From positions 1 through 49,667 of the forward strand of contig JADCGQ010000042.1 in NCBI GenBank assembly GCA_020248945.1: a stretch of DNA of 49,667 bases, read 5' to 3'. This DNA is from Rubrivivax sp. (lineage in GTDB: Bacteria; Pseudomonadota; Gammaproteobacteria; Burkholderiales; Burkholderiaceae_C). Shown piece by piece: positions 18,286-28,753 of the stretch (position 1 is the first letter of the stretch; each line of letters starts with the position of its first letter). A program made the position numbers and the translations under genes. The notes below the pieces were generated by a model, which was given only the letters and a program-made list of their open reading frames with translations, did no database searches and had not been told where the DNA came from.

Positions 18286-18737
18286 AGTTTGCTGAATTCT
18301 TTGAAGGGCAGGTCATCGAGGCCGGGCCCGTGGGCATCACGGCGGACGAGATCGTGGCCTTCGCGCGCCAGTACGACCCGCAGTGGTTCCATGTCGATGC
18401 CGAACGCGCCGAGGCCGGCCGCCACGGCAGCCTGATCGCCAGCGGCTGGCAGACCTGTGGCCTCGCCATGCGCATGGCGGTGGATGCGGCGCTCGTTGGC
18501 AGCGAGTCCTTCGCCTCGCCTGGCCTGGCCAGCCTGCGCTGGCTGCACCCGGTGCGCCCCGGCGACGAACTGCGCCTGAAGGCAACTGTGCTGGAAACCC
18601 GCCGCTCGCGCAGCCAGGCGGGCCTGGGCATCCTGCGCTGGCGCTGGCAGATGTTCAACCAGCACGGCACCGAGGTGCTCGACCTCGAGGCCACGAGCCT
18701 GTTCGAGCTGACGCCCCAAGTGAAAGACACGCCATGA
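18282..18737 (+). CDS. MaoC-like hydratase
   Basis: This 151-residue hot-dog-fold protein has a MaoC-type active site: YDPQWFHVD supplies the Asp-His dyad, followed by GLIASGWQT-like and SLRWLHPVRPGDEL segments. It probably hydrates an enoyl-CoA of the pathway, perhaps 2,3-dehydroadipyl-CoA, alongside the crotonase-type hydratase at 15633. It overlaps both neighbours as ATGA (18282-18285 and 18734-18737), indicating translational coupling with the dehydrogenase and thiolase. The exact substrate is inference. Confidence 0.88.
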
Positions 18738-19936
18738 ACCACGCCTTCATCTGCGATGCCCAGCGCACGCCCTTCGGCCGCTACGGCGGCGCGCTCAGCT
18801 CGGTGCGCACCGACGACCTCGGCGCCATCCCCCTGAAGGCGCTGCTGGCGCGCCACCCCGAGCTCGACCCGGCCGCCATCGACGAGGTGATCTACGGCAA
18901 CGCCAACCAGGCCGGCGAAGACAACCGCAACGTCGCCCGCATGGCCGCGCTGCTGGCCGGCCTGCCGGTGAGCGTGCCCGGCGCGACCCTCAACCGCCTG
19001 TGCGGCAGCGGGCTCGATGCCGTGGGCACGGCCGCACGCGCCATCCGTGCTGGCGAGGCGCAGCTGATGGTGGCGGGTGGCGTGGAGAGCATGAGCCGCG
19101 CGCCCTTCGTCATGCCCAAGGCCGACAGCGCCTTCAGCCGGCAGGCGCAGATCTTCGACACCACCATCGGCTGGCGCTTCGTCAACCCGGCCATGAAGGC
19201 CGCGCACGGCGTCGACTCCATGCCCGAGACGGCCGAGAACGTGGCGGTGCAGTTCGGCATCGAACGCGAGGCGCAGGACCGCTTCGCGCTGGCCAGCCAG
19301 AGCAAGGCCGTGGCGGCGCAGCAGCGCGGCTTCTTCGATGCCGAGATCTGCCCGGTCAGCGTGCCCGCGAAGAAGGGCGACGCGATCGTCGTGAGCCGCG
19401 ACGAGCATCCGCGCGAGACCAGCCTCGAGGCGCTGGCCAGGCTCAAGGGCGTGGTGCGCCCCGACGGCAGCGTGACGGCCGGCAACGCCAGCGGCGTGAA
19501 CGACGGCGCTGCGGCGGTGCTGCTGGCCAGCGAGGCGGCGGCGCGCCGCTTCGGCCTCGTGCCGCGGGCGCGCGTGGTGGCCATGGCCACCGTGGGCGTG
19601 GCGCCGCGCATCATGGGCATCGGCCCGCTGCCGGCCACGCAGAAGGTGCTGGCGATGGCCGGCCTGCAGCTGGCGCAGATCGACGTGATCGAACTCAACG
19701 AGGCCTTCGCCGCGCAAGGCCTGGCCGTCACACGCGGCTTGGGGCTGGCCGACGACGACGCCCGCGTCAACCCCAACGGTGGCGCGATCGCGCTGGGCCA
19801 CCCGCTCGGCGCCAGTGGCGCGCGGCTGGTGGCCACGGCGGTGAACCAGCTGCACGCCAGCGGCGGGCGCTACGCGGTGTGCACCATGTGCGTGGGCGTG
19901 GGCCAGGGCATCGCGGTGGTGCTGGAGCGTGTCTGA
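18734..19936 (+). CDS. pcaF: 3-oxoadipyl-CoA thiolase
   Basis: This 400-residue thiolase would cleave 3-oxoadipyl-CoA with CoA to succinyl-CoA and acetyl-CoA, the end of the pathway. The catalytic residues are visible as C90 (NRLCGSGLDA), H356 (ALGHPLGASG) and C386 (CTMCVGVGQG). The YGNANQAGEDNRNVARMA and MSRAPFVMPKADSAF segments are characteristic of PcaF/PaaJ. The symbol pcaF is by family; paaJ would be equally apt. It overlaps the MaoC-like gene by 4 nt, and folA starts 8 nt inside its 3' end. Confidence 0.93.
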   Translation: MNHAFICDAQRTPFGRYGGALSSVRTDDLGAIPLKALLARHPELDPAAIDEVIYGNANQAGEDNRNVARMAALLAGLPVSVPGATLNRLCGSGLDAVGTAARAIRAGEAQLMVAGGVESMSRAPFVMPKADSAFSRQAQIFDTTIGWRFVNPAMKAAHGVDSMPETAENVAVQFGIEREAQDRFALASQSKAVAAQQRGFFDAEICPVSVPAKKGDAIVVSRDEHPRETSLEALARLKGVVRPDGSVTAGNASGVNDGAAAVLLASEAAARRFGLVPRARVVAMATVGVAPRIMGIGPLPATQKVLAMAGLQLAQIDVIELNEAFAAQGLAVTRGLGLADDDARVNPNGGAIALGHPLGASGARLVATAVNQLHASGGRYAVCTMCVGVGQGIAVVLERV

Positions 19937-20438
19937 TCCCGTGCCGGAGGTCGTCCTCGTGGCCGCGGTCGCGGCCAACGGCGTGATCGGCCGCGGCAAT
20001 GAGCTCGTGTTCCGCCACCCGGCCGACGCGAAGCACTTCCGCGACACCACGATGGGCGCGCCGGTGATCATGGGCCGCAAGACCTGGGAGTCCCTGCCCG
20101 CGCGCTTTCGGCCGCTGCCGGGGCGGCGCAACATCGTCGTCACGCGGCAGGCGGCCTACGTGGCCGATGGCGCCGAAACCGCAGCCAGCCTCGACGCCGC
20201 ACTCGCACGGGCCGCCGGTGCCGCGCAGGTTTTCGTCATTGGGGGCGGCGAGCTGTATGCGCAAGCCCTGCCGCGCGCGCAGCGGCTCGAGCTCACCGAG
20301 GTGCAGGCCGATCTCGAAGGCGACACCCACTTCCCGCCCATCGATGCGGCACAGTGGATCGCGGTACAACGGCGCTCGCCCGAGCTGGCAGCACCCGCCG
20401 AGCCGGCCTTCGCCTTCGTCACCTACCGCCGCCGATGA
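19929..20438 (+). CDS. folA: Dihydrofolate reductase
   Basis: This 169-residue enzyme reduces dihydrofolate to tetrahydrofolate with NADPH. Motifs are [35 protein letters not shown] and [15 protein letters not shown]. The acidic active-site residue corresponding to E. coli Asp27 is kept (HPADAKHF), but the usual Trp in the preceding LPW motif is Phe (LVFRHP). The start is GTG at 19929, 8 nt inside the thiolase gene; the next methionine is far downstream, so GTG is likely. It overlaps xthA as ATGA. No separate promoter is apparent, so its transcription may depend on upstream genes or a promoter within the thiolase gene. Confidence 0.93.
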   Translation: MSDPVPEVVLVAAVAANGVIGRGNELVFRHPADAKHFRDTTMGAPVIMGRKTWESLPARFRPLPGRRNIVVTRQAAYVADGAETAASLDAALARAAGAAQVFVIGGGELYAQALPRAQRLELTEVQADLEGDTHFPPIDAAQWIAVQRRSPELAAPAEPAFAFVTYRRR

Positions 20439-21217
20439 AACTCGCCACCTGGAACGTCAACTCGCTGGCCGTGCGCCTGCCGCAACTGCTGGACTGGCTC
20501 GCCGCCAACCCCGTGGACGCGCTGGTGCTGCAGGAAACCAAGCTCACCGACGACAAGTTCCCCGTCGCCGAGTTGCAGGCCGCCGGCTACGCCGTGGCCT
20601 TCCATGGCCAGAAGACCTACAACGGCGTGGCCCTGCTCAGCCGCGGCGGCACGGCGGCCGATGTCGTGAAGAACATCCCCGGCTTCGCCGACGAGCAGGC
20701 GCGTGTCATCACCGGCACCGTGGGCGGCGTGCGCGGGTCCGTCCGAGTGGTGGGCGGCTACTTCCCCAACGGCCAAGCGCCCGACAGCGACAAGTTCGTC
20801 TACAAGATGGCCTGGCTCGACGCGCTGCGCGGCTTCGTGCAGGCCGAACTGGCAGCGCACCCGCAGCTCGTGCTGATGGGCGACTTCAACATCGCCCCCG
20901 AAGACCGCGACGCCTGGGACCCGGTGGCGCTGGCCGGCACCATCCACCTCACGCCCGAGGAGCGCACGCACTTCCAGGCGCTGCTGGGCCTGGGCCTGGT
21001 CGATGCCTTCCGGCTGTTCGAGCAGCCACCGAAGTCGTACTCGTGGTGGGACTACCGGATGCTCGCCTTCCGCAAGAACCAGGGCCTGCGCATCGATCAC
21101 GTCCTGGTCAGCGACGCGCTCAAGCCGGTGGTGCAGGCGTGCACCATCGACCGGCTGCCGCGCAAGAACGAGCGCCCGAGCGACCACGCGCCGGTGGTCG
21201 TCGAACTGGCCGGCTGA
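20435..21217 (+). CDS. xthA: Exodeoxyribonuclease III
   Basis: This 260-residue EEP-superfamily nuclease acts in base-excision repair as an AP endonuclease and 3'-5' exonuclease. Motifs include [11 protein letters not shown], the catalytic glutamate in [30 protein letters not shown] and the terminal SDHAPVV. The start ATG overlaps the folA stop as ATGA. Its TGA stop (21215-21217) directly abuts the stop of the convergent ntrC gene (21218), leaving no intergenic base and no terminator between them. Confidence 0.95.
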   Translation: MKLATWNVNSLAVRLPQLLDWLAANPVDALVLQETKLTDDKFPVAELQAAGYAVAFHGQKTYNGVALLSRGGTAADVVKNIPGFADEQARVITGTVGGVRGSVRVVGGYFPNGQAPDSDKFVYKMAWLDALRGFVQAELAAHPQLVLMGDFNIAPEDRDAWDPVALAGTIHLTPEERTHFQALLGLGLVDAFRLFEQPPKSYSWWDYRMLAFRKNQGLRIDHVLVSDALKPVVQACTIDRLPRKNERPSDHAPVVVELAG

Positions 21218-22738
<1,521 letters not shown>

Positions 22739-22774
22739 GGGCCTGTCGCACTCCCTAGAGGTTGGTGCCCTCGG

Positions 22775-23869
22775 CTAGGGCAATGGAATCAGGATCTTGA
22801 ACAGCGTCCGCCCCGGGATGCTGTCGCATTCGATCGTGCCGCTGTGCTGCTGCACGAAGGTCTGCGCCAGCGTGAGCCCGAGTCCGCTGCCGCCCTCGCG
22901 CCCGCTCACGAGCGGGTGAAAGATGCGGTCTCGGATGTCCTCGGGCACACCAGGGCCGTTGTCCTCGATATGCAATTCCAGTGCCAGTCGGAAGCGCTGG
23001 CGACCAAATGTCACCTGTCGCGCCACGCGGGTGCGCAGCAGCAGCTGCGCCGTGCCCGACGCGATGCGCTCAGACAGCACCTGCGTCGCGTTATGCGCGA
23101 TGTTGAGCACCGCCTGGATCAGTTGTTCGCGGTCGCCGCGGAACTCGGGGATGCTGGCGTCGTAGTCGCGCACCACGGTCAGGCCGCGCGGGTGCTCGGC
23201 CAGGATCAGCGCACGCACGCGTTCGCAGACCTCGTGGATGTTGACGTCGGCCACCACGTGCGGGCGGCGGTGCGGCGCGAGCAGCCGGTCGACCAGGCTC
23301 TGCAGGCGGTCGGCCTCGTGGATGATGACCTGCGTGTACTCCGTGAGCTCCTTCGAGTTCACCTCCATCTGCAGCAGCTGCGCCGCGCCGCGGATGCCGC
23401 CCAGCGGGTTCTTGATCTCGTGCGCCAGGTTGCGCACCAGGTCCTTGCTGCTCTGGGCCAGCGTGTGGGCGCGCTCTTCGCGGTCGATGCGGGCCTGCTG
23501 CTCGACTTCGATCAGCTCCACCAGCACGCAGCCGGGCAGATCGCTCTGCGTGACGATGGCGTGCACCGGCAGGTCGGTGGCGCCGGCGCGCTTGAGGTGG
23601 GTGTCGAAGCGGCTGGTGGTGACGAAGTTGCCCGCCACCGCGTGCAGCGTCTCGCGCATCGGCGCGGGCTCGACGAGCCAGTCGAGCATCGAGCTGCGCT
23701 GCAGCGAGCGGCGCGACGCGGCCAGCGTGTTCTCGAGCGCGCCATTGACGCGCAGCACATGGCCGTCGGCGTGCACCAGCGCCACCATCGACGCCAGCTG
23801 GTCGAAGGCGTCGAAACGTTCGGGGTCGTTGTCGAACTCGCGACCGGTGTCGCGGGCGCCCGGGTTCAT
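22775..23869 (-). CDS. ntrB: Nitrogen regulation sensor kinase NtrB
   Basis: This 364-residue cytoplasmic histidine kinase has an N-terminal PAS domain (about 20-130), a phospho-acceptor H-box NLAHEIKNPLGGIRGAAQLL (His in HEIKNP), and an ATPase domain with DNGPGVP and GSGLGLTLAQ. It would phosphorylate NtrC according to PII signalling. The ATG at 23869 gives the family length; the open frame continues upstream out of register with the neighbouring DUF4124-like gene. Order glnA, small gene, ntrB, ntrC is consistent with a nitrogen-control cluster. Confidence 0.94.
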   Translation of the reverse strand: MNPGARDTGREFDNDPERFDAFDQLASMVALVHADGHVLRVNGALENTLAASRRSLQRSSMLDWLVEPAPMRETLHAVAGNFVTTSRFDTHLKRAGATDLPVHAIVTQSDLPGCVLVELIEVEQQARIDREERAHTLAQSSKDLVRNLAHEIKNPLGGIRGAAQLLQMEVNSKELTEYTQVIIHEADRLQSLVDRLLAPHRRPHVVADVNIHEVCERVRALILAEHPRGLTVVRDYDASIPEFRGDREQLIQAVLNIAHNATQVLSERIASGTAQLLLRTRVARQVTFGRQRFRLALELHIEDNGPGVPEDIRDRIFHPLVSGREGGSGLGLTLAQTFVQQHSGTIECDSIPGRTLFKILIPLP

Positions 23870-23889
23870 GGCGGCGGCGCCTGGGGCGC

Positions 23890-24414
23890 TCACGACGGCG
23901 CGAGCTTCGAGAGCTCGCGCTTCAGCGCCGCGATGTCGGCTTCCTTGCGCAGGATGGCGGCACGCATCTCGGCCACACGCTCCTGAAAACGCGCGAAGTT
24001 GCGCTCGTCGCCACGGCGCTCGGGCTGGCCGTTGTTGAACTCGGCGCGCAGTTGGCCCAGGCGCTCTTCCTCGCGCTGCAGTTCCTCTTGCAGGATGCGG
24101 CGCGCGTCGGCGTCGCGCGCACGTTGCGAGGCGGGGTCGATGCGGGTGTCGCCGGCGGGGCGCGCCCCGGCCGGTGCCGACGCCGGGTTCGCGGGTGCAC
24201 GCCGCGGCGGCGACTGCACCACGGTGACGGTGGCGCCTTCGATGGTGCGGCAGTTGCGGTCGCGGGCCTCTTGCGGCGACAGCGTGTCGGTGTACAGCAC
24301 CGGCGGCCCAGGGCAGCGGTAGACGGTGCGCGAGTCCTGTGCAGCCGCCCACGGCGCGAGAACCGTCTGCAGCAGCACGGCGGCACCAGCGGCGAATCGG
24401 GTGTTGCAGCGCAT
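23890..24414 (-). CDS. DUF4124-like secreted protein with C-terminal coiled coil
   Basis: This roughly 174-residue protein begins with a signal peptide (MRCNTRFAAGAAVLLQTVL, cleavage near PWAAAQ). It continues with a short DUF4124-like segment (TVYRCPGPPVLYTDTLS, two nearby cysteines), a Pro/Ala-rich linker and a charged, probably helical region (about 105-170) likely to form a coiled coil. The start at 24414 was preferred over a codon 11 residues upstream because it opens directly into the signal peptide. Function is unknown. It sits between glnA and ntrB, a position where such small genes are often seen. Confidence 0.78.
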   Translation of the reverse strand: MRCNTRFAAGAAVLLQTVLAPWAAAQDSRTVYRCPGPPVLYTDTLSPQEARDRNCRTIEGATVTVVQSPPRRAPANPASAPAGARPAGDTRIDPASQRARDADARRILQEELQREEERLGQLRAEFNNGQPERRGDERNFARFQERVAEMRAAILRKEADIAALKRELSKLAPS

Positions 24415-24448
24415 GCGCGGATTGTGGCCCAGCACGGACGGCCCCATG

Positions 24449-24471
24449 AAAAACGGCCCCCGAAGGGGCCG
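24449..24471 (-). terminator. Rho-independent terminator of glnA
   Basis: On the minus strand the stem CGGCCCC/GGGGCCG with a TTCG loop is followed by TTTTT. It lies about 55 nt after the glnA stop (24527). The stem-loop with UUCG loop and U-tract is a textbook intrinsic terminator. Confidence 0.85.
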
Positions 24472-24526
24472 TGGTCGAGTTCTGCGCGTCGGCCCGAGGG
24501 CCGGCGCCGAGCTCAGCGCGCTGTGA

Positions 24527-25942
24527 TCACAGCGAGTAGTACATGTCGAACTCGACGGGGTGCGCGGCCATGCGGAAGCGCGTCACTTCCTGCATCTTCA
24601 GGTCGATGTAGGCGTCGATGTAGCTGTCGGTGAAGACACCGCCCTTGGTCAGGAACGCGCGGCCCTTGTCCAGGTACTCGAGCGCCTGCTCGAGGCTGGC
24701 GCAGACGGTCGGGATCTTCGCGTCTTCTTCGGGCGGCAGGTGGTACAGGTCCTTGGTGGCGGCTTCGCCCGGGTGGATCTTGTTCTCCACGCCGTCCAGA
24801 CCCGCCATCAGCAGCGCGCTGAAGCCCAGGTACGGGTTCATCAGCGGATCCGGGAAACGCGCCTCGACGCGGCGGCCCTTGGGGTTGGCCACGTACGGGA
24901 TGCGGATCGAGGCCGAGCGGTTCTTGGCCGAGTAGGCCAGCTTCACCGGCGCCTCGAAGCCGGGCACCAGGCGCTTGTAGCTGTTGGTGCCGGGGTTCGT
25001 GATGGCGTTCAGCGCACGGGCGTGCTTGATGATGCCGCCGATGTAGTACAGCGCGAAGTCGCTCAGGCCGGCGTAGCCGTCACCGGCGAACAGGTTCTTG
25101 CCGTCCTTCCACACGCTCTGGTGCACGTGCATGCCACTGCCGTTGTCGCCGACGATGGGCTTGGGCATGAACGTGGCCGTCTTGCCGTAGGCATGCGCGA
25201 CGTTGTGGATGATGTACTTCTGCAGCTGCACCCAGTCGGCGCGCTGCAGCAGCGTGCTGAACTTGGTGCCGATCTCCAGCTGGCCGGCGTTGGCCACCTC
25301 GTGGTGGTGCACCTCGACCGGGATGCCGACCGATTCGAGGATCAGGCACATCTCCGAGCGCATGTCCTGGAAGCTGTCGAGCGGGGGCACCGGGAAGTAG
25401 CCGCCCTTGACGGCCGGGCGGTGGCCCATGTTGCCGCCTTCGAACTCCTTGTCGGTGTTCCAGGCGGCTTCTTCGGAATCGATCTTCACGAAGCAGCCGG
25501 ACATGTCGTTCTTCCAGCGCACGCCGTCGAACACGAAGAACTCGGGCTCCGGGCCGAAGTAGGCGGTGTCGCCCAGGCCGGTGCTCTTCATGTAGGCCTC
25601 GGCGCGCTTGGCCAGGCTGCGCGGGTCGCGCTCGTAAGGCTTGCCGTCGGCCGGATCGAGCACGTCGCAGCTCATGATGATCGTCGGCTCTTCGAAGAAC
25701 GGATCGATGTTGGCGGTGTTCGGATCCGGCATCAGCAGCATGTCGGAGGCTTCGATGCCCTTCCAGCCGGCGATCGACGAGCCGTCGAAGGCGTGGCCCG
25801 ACGTGAACTTGTCTTCATCGAAAGCGGACACGGGCACGCTGACGTGCTGTTCCTTGCCGCGGGTGTCGGTGAAGCGGAAGTCGACGAATTTGATTTCGTT
25901 CTCCTTCACCATCTTCATCACGTCGGCAACGGTCTTTGCCAT
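24527..25942 (-). CDS. glnA: Glutamine synthetase type I
   Basis: This 471-residue enzyme makes glutamine from glutamate, ammonia and ATP. It shows [17 protein letters not shown], the metal-ligand region [21 protein letters not shown], the ATP-binding [17 protein letters not shown] and the adenylylation-site tyrosine in [10 protein letters not shown], so it is GSI-beta and probably controlled by GlnE. A good ribosome binding site (AGGAGA) precedes the ATG by about 8 nt. The upstream region carries a sigma-54-like promoter and two NtrC-like sites, and a strong terminator follows. Confidence 0.97.
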   Translation of the reverse strand: MAKTVADVMKMVKENEIKFVDFRFTDTRGKEQHVSVPVSAFDEDKFTSGHAFDGSSIAGWKGIEASDMLLMPDPNTANIDPFFEEPTIIMSCDVLDPADGKPYERDPRSLAKRAEAYMKSTGLGDTAYFGPEPEFFVFDGVRWKNDMSGCFVKIDSEEAAWNTDKEFEGGNMGHRPAVKGGYFPVPPLDSFQDMRSEMCLILESVGIPVEVHHHEVANAGQLEIGTKFSTLLQRADWVQLQKYIIHNVAHAYGKTATFMPKPIVGDNGSGMHVHQSVWKDGKNLFAGDGYAGLSDFALYYIGGIIKHARALNAITNPGTNSYKRLVPGFEAPVKLAYSAKNRSASIRIPYVANPKGRRVEARFPDPLMNPYLGFSALLMAGLDGVENKIHPGEAATKDLYHLPPEEDAKIPTVCASLEQALEYLDKGRAFLTKGGVFTDSYIDAYIDLKMQEVTRFRMAAHPVEFDMYYSL

Positions 25943-26033
25943 TCAGATCTCTCCTAGCGGGGCTCGAGGGGTGGATTGGTTGTGGGAGTCGGTGCGGCGG
26001 CCCGGGGGCCGTGTGCGGCTCGCGCTGGTTTGT

Positions 26034-26049
26034 AGCAGAAACCATGCCC
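26034..26049 (-). promoter_or_regulatory. Putative sigma-54 promoter of glnA
   Basis: On the minus strand GGGCATGGTTTCTGCT carries the invariant GG (-24) and GC (-12) with the required 10-bp separation, and resembles TGGCAC-N5-TTGC at 7 of 10 positions. The predicted transcript start is about 80 nt before the glnA ATG. ntrBC next door makes nitrogen control likely. Confidence 0.5.
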
Positions 26050-26104
26050 TTCCCTGCCGACAGGTGGCCGCGGACGGAACCAAGGCCGCCCGGCGACACA
26101 GATC

Positions 26105-26121
26105 GCACCGGAACAGGGCCC
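26105..26121 (-). promoter_or_regulatory. Candidate NtrC site 1 upstream of glnA
   Basis: GCACC-N6-GGGCCC, resembling the NtrC consensus (GCACC and GGTGC half sites) with one imperfect half. It is centred about 90 bp upstream of the predicted sigma-54 start. Confidence 0.35.
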
Positions 26122-26132
26122 TCAGCCGCGCA

Positions 26133-26936
26133 TCAACGCACCATTTCAGGGCCCAACTGCGCACCAAAGGCAAGCAGGCCGTCGCGGAGCGCCGCGTAGG
26201 CCGCTTCGTCGTCGCCCACCTCGGGCTGTGCCCGCTTCACGCCCAGCTCGATGTGGCGTCCGTGCTGCGGGTGGTCGACGCTGGGCAGGCTGAACACCTT
26301 GACGCCGAGGAACCGCGCCTCGATGTCTTCCATCAGAGGCGTCAGCGCGGCTTCCATGGCGCCATAGACGATGACCGAGCGCTCTCGCACCGAGCTGGCG
26401 CGTTGAAGGTGGCGGTAGCGGGTGTCGAGCACCCATTCGATCATCGGCCAGGCCATCACCGGGAAGCCGGGCACGAAGTGCACGTGGCCGCAGCTAAAGC
26501 CCGGGATCTTGTTGTACGGATTCGGGATGATCGAGCAGCCCGCCGGAAACACGCCCATGTTCAGGCGGTGCACGTTGTCGGGTCGGTCGGGCTCGAAGGG
26601 CTGGCCCTGCTCGCGGGCCACGTCGGCCATGCGCTCGAGGATCAGCGCCTTCGCTTCGGGGTGCAGCGCCAGCTCCACCCCCAGCGCGGCGGCGGCGCAG
26701 GGGCGCGTGTGGTCGTCGGGCGTGGCGCCGATGCCACCGCAGCTGAAGACCAGGTCACCCGAGGCGAAGGCGTGGCGCAGGTCGGCGGTGATGCGCTCGC
26801 GCTCGTCGCCCACGTAGCGCGCCCACGACAGGCTCATGCCGCGCGCCGCGAGCAGCTCGATGACCTTGGGCAGGTGCTTGTCGGCGCGCTTGCCGGAGAG
26901 GATTTCGTCGCCGACGATGATCAGGCCGATGTTCAT
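26133..26936 (-). CDS. CinA/MoaB-type molybdopterin-binding domain protein
   Basis: This 267-residue protein has the MoCF-biosynthesis fold found in CinA and MoaB: IIVGDEILSGKRAD at the N-terminus, SCGGIGATPDDHTR as the conserved glycine-rich motif and a GFPVMAWPMIEW segment. It lacks the C-terminal nicotinamide-nucleotide amidase domain of full CinA and is usually annotated as competence/damage-inducible protein A. The ATG at 26936 overlaps the EI24-family gene stop as ATGA. Its 3' end covers one of the candidate NtrC sites of glnA. The biochemical role is unclear. Confidence 0.87.
   Translation of the reverse strand: MNIGLIIVGDEILSGKRADKHLPKVIELLAARGMSLSWARYVGDERERITADLRHAFASGDLVFSCGGIGATPDDHTRPCAAAALGVELALHPEAKALILERMADVAREQGQPFEPDRPDNVHRLNMGVFPAGCSIIPNPYNKIPGFSCGHVHFVPGFPVMAWPMIEWVLDTRYRHLQRASSVRERSVIVYGAMEAALTPLMEDIEARFLGVKVFSLPSVDHPQHGRHIELGVKRAQPEVGDDEAAYAALRDGLLAFGAQLGPEMVR
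26138..26154 (-). promoter_or_regulatory. Candidate NtrC site 2 upstream of glnA
   Basis: A second GCACC-N6-GGGCCC, in direct repeat with site 1 at a 33-bp spacing (about three helical turns), centred about 123 bp upstream of the predicted start. It lies within the 3' end of the CinA-like gene. Confidence 0.35.
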
Positions 26937-27790
26937 GAGGCGGGTCCTGGCAGGGGGCTCTCGAGGGCGACGGGGGCAGCCGGCGGCACTGGCGGCGGCG
27001 AGGCGGCGCGCAGCGCGGCCAGTTCGGCCAGGGCCAGGTGCGCGAACCAGGCCGCGGCGAACACGAAGACGGCGACGAACAGCGCCGCCGCCGCGAGCAG
27101 GAAAAACGGCGCCAGCACGAAGGCCACGCTGCCCAGCGACCACAGCAGCGCCGGCAGCAGCGCCAGGTAGCCGGTGGCCAGGCCCATCAGCCACAGCGTG
27201 CCGCGGCGGCCGCGGCGCACGCGCCGGCGCTCGTCGGGCGCGGCGTGGTGGGCCAGCGCGTGGTAGCTCAGCACCCGCGCCGCCAGCCAGCCCCAGATCA
27301 GCGGCGGCAGCACCAGTGCCAGCGGCGGCACCAGCCACAGCGGCAGGCTCAGGCCGAGTGCCAGCACGGCGGCGGCCGTGCTGCCCAGCGTCCACAGCAG
27401 CCGACGCACCGCGGTGCAGCCCTGGTTCACCACCAGCCCCGGGTAGCGGCGCCCGGCCACATGGCGGGCAATGGCCGGGCCGGCCAGCAAGGCCACCGCC
27501 AGCAGCGAGGCCAGCAGCACCAGCGGCAGCGCCAGCACGACCACGACGATGGGCGCCAGCATCGCGCGCCACTGCGGCCAGCCGGCATCGTGCAGCCAGC
27601 GCAACACGCCGTCGCTGATCTCGACACGGCCCACCAGCGCCCGCACGGCATCGAGCGAAGGCTCCCAGAGCAGCCAGGCCAGCGCGCCCACGGCCACCAG
27701 CACCACCGCCAGCGGCAGCAACGCCCAGGCCCAGATGCGCGGCTGCGTGACGGTGGCCAGCGCGCGCCAGAAGGCCTCGAACAGCGTCAC
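26933..27790 (-). CDS. EI24-family integral membrane protein
   Basis: This roughly 285-residue protein has five or six strongly hydrophobic segments and the layout of the EI24 (Pfam) family, to which CysZ sulfate permeases also belong. The opening TLFEAFWRALATVTQPRIW and the motif YPGLVVNQG are typical of the proteobacterial group. The likely start is GTG at 27790, as no suitable ATG is in frame nearby; its ribosome binding site is weak. It lies 17 nt after the AIM24-family gene and overlaps the CinA-like gene by 4 nt. Transport function is not proven. Confidence 0.82.
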   Translation of the reverse strand: MTLFEAFWRALATVTQPRIWAWALLPLAVVLVAVGALAWLLWEPSLDAVRALVGRVEISDGVLRWLHDAGWPQWRAMLAPIVVVVLALPLVLLASLLAVALLAGPAIARHVAGRRYPGLVVNQGCTAVRRLLWTLGSTAAAVLALGLSLPLWLVPPLALVLPPLIWGWLAARVLSYHALAHHAAPDERRRVRRGRRGTLWLMGLATGYLALLPALLWSLGSVAFVLAPFFLLAAAALFVAVFVFAAAWFAHLALAELAALRAASPPPVPPAAPVALESPLPGPAS

Positions 27791-27807
27791 CCGGGGGGCC
27801 TTGCCGT

Positions 27808-28626
27808 TCAGCGGCGGTCGCCGCCGAGGATGCCGCCGATGATCGAGCCGGCCGATCCCAGGCCGCCGAGCGAGCTTTCTTCCGAACGCCCGCCCATCTG
27901 CGGCGCGGCAGCGAACACGCGGCTGGCCAGGCGGCTGAACGGCAGGCTCTGCAGCCACACCGTGCCCGGCCCGCTGATGCGGGCGAAGAAGAGCCCCTCG
28001 CCACCGAAGAGCGCCGTCTTGATCTTGCCGACGAACTGGATCTCGAAGTTGATCTGGCCGGTGTAGGCCACCACGCAGCCGGTGTCGACGAAGATCGTCT
28101 GCCCGGGTTGCAGGTCGCGCCGCAGCACGGTGCCGCCGGCATGCACGAAGGCCAGGCCGTCGCCTTCGAGCTTCTGCATGATGAAGCCCTCGCCGCCGAA
28201 GAAGCCCGTCGACAGCCTCTGCTGCAGCGCAATGCCCAGGCTGACGCCGCGCGCCGCGCACAGGAAGGCGTCCTTCTGGCAGATCAGCAGGCCGCCGAAC
28301 TGGCGCAGGTCCATCGGCAGGATCTTGCCCGGGTAGGGCGCTGCGAAGGCCACGCGCTGCTTGGCCGGCGCGCCGTTGGTGTAGACGGTGGTGAACAGGC
28401 TCTCGCCGGTGATCAGCCGCTTGCCGGCGCCCATGAGCTTGCCGAAGAAGCCGCCGCTCTGGTTGCTGCCGTCGCCGAACACGGTGTCCATGGTGATGCC
28501 GGCGTCCATCCAGAACATGCTGCCGGCCTCGCCGACGGCGGCCTCGCCGGGGTCGAGCTCGACCTCCACGAACTGCATCTCGGTGCCCTTGATCTCGTAG
28601 TCGACGACATCCATGCCCATGCCCAT
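27808..28626 (-). CDS. AIM24-family (TIGR00266-like) protein
   Basis: This roughly 272-residue protein has the AIM24/TIGR00266 beta-rich fold: [20 protein letters not shown] near the start, [34 protein letters not shown] and a Gly-rich C-terminal tail ending GGDRR. Three in-frame ATGs (28626, 28620, 28614) follow a GGGAG ribosome binding site; the first is chosen, but any may be used. The molecular function of bacterial members is unknown. It is the first gene of a three-gene leftward run with the EI24 and CinA-like genes. Confidence 0.87.
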   Translation of the reverse strand: MGMGMDVVDYEIKGTEMQFVEVELDPGEAAVGEAGSMFWMDAGITMDTVFGDGSNQSGGFFGKLMGAGKRLITGESLFTTVYTNGAPAKQRVAFAAPYPGKILPMDLRQFGGLLICQKDAFLCAARGVSLGIALQQRLSTGFFGGEGFIMQKLEGDGLAFVHAGGTVLRRDLQPGQTIFVDTGCVVAYTGQINFEIQFVGKIKTALFGGEGLFFARISGPGTVWLQSLPFSRLASRVFAAAPQMGGRSEESSLGGLGSAGSIIGGILGGDRR

Positions 28627-28670
28627 GCGCTCCCGCTGCAAACCACCCCGCTGGCGGCGAGGAGGATCGT

Positions 28671-28695
28671 AACCAAGGCCCACGAACACTTGGTT
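28671..28695. promoter_or_regulatory. Dyad in the divergent AIM24/diguanylate cyclase spacer
   Basis: AACCAAG (28671-28677) and CTTGGTT (28689-28695) form perfect 7-bp inverted arms around an 11-bp centre. The spacer between the two divergent genes is only 127 bp, so this could be an operator serving either or both. No protein can be assigned to it. Confidence 0.35.
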
Positions 28696-28753
28696 GCATC
28701 GGCATTGAAACGGTACACAGACCCCCGCTCCCGTCTGACCACAATCGCGCGCC

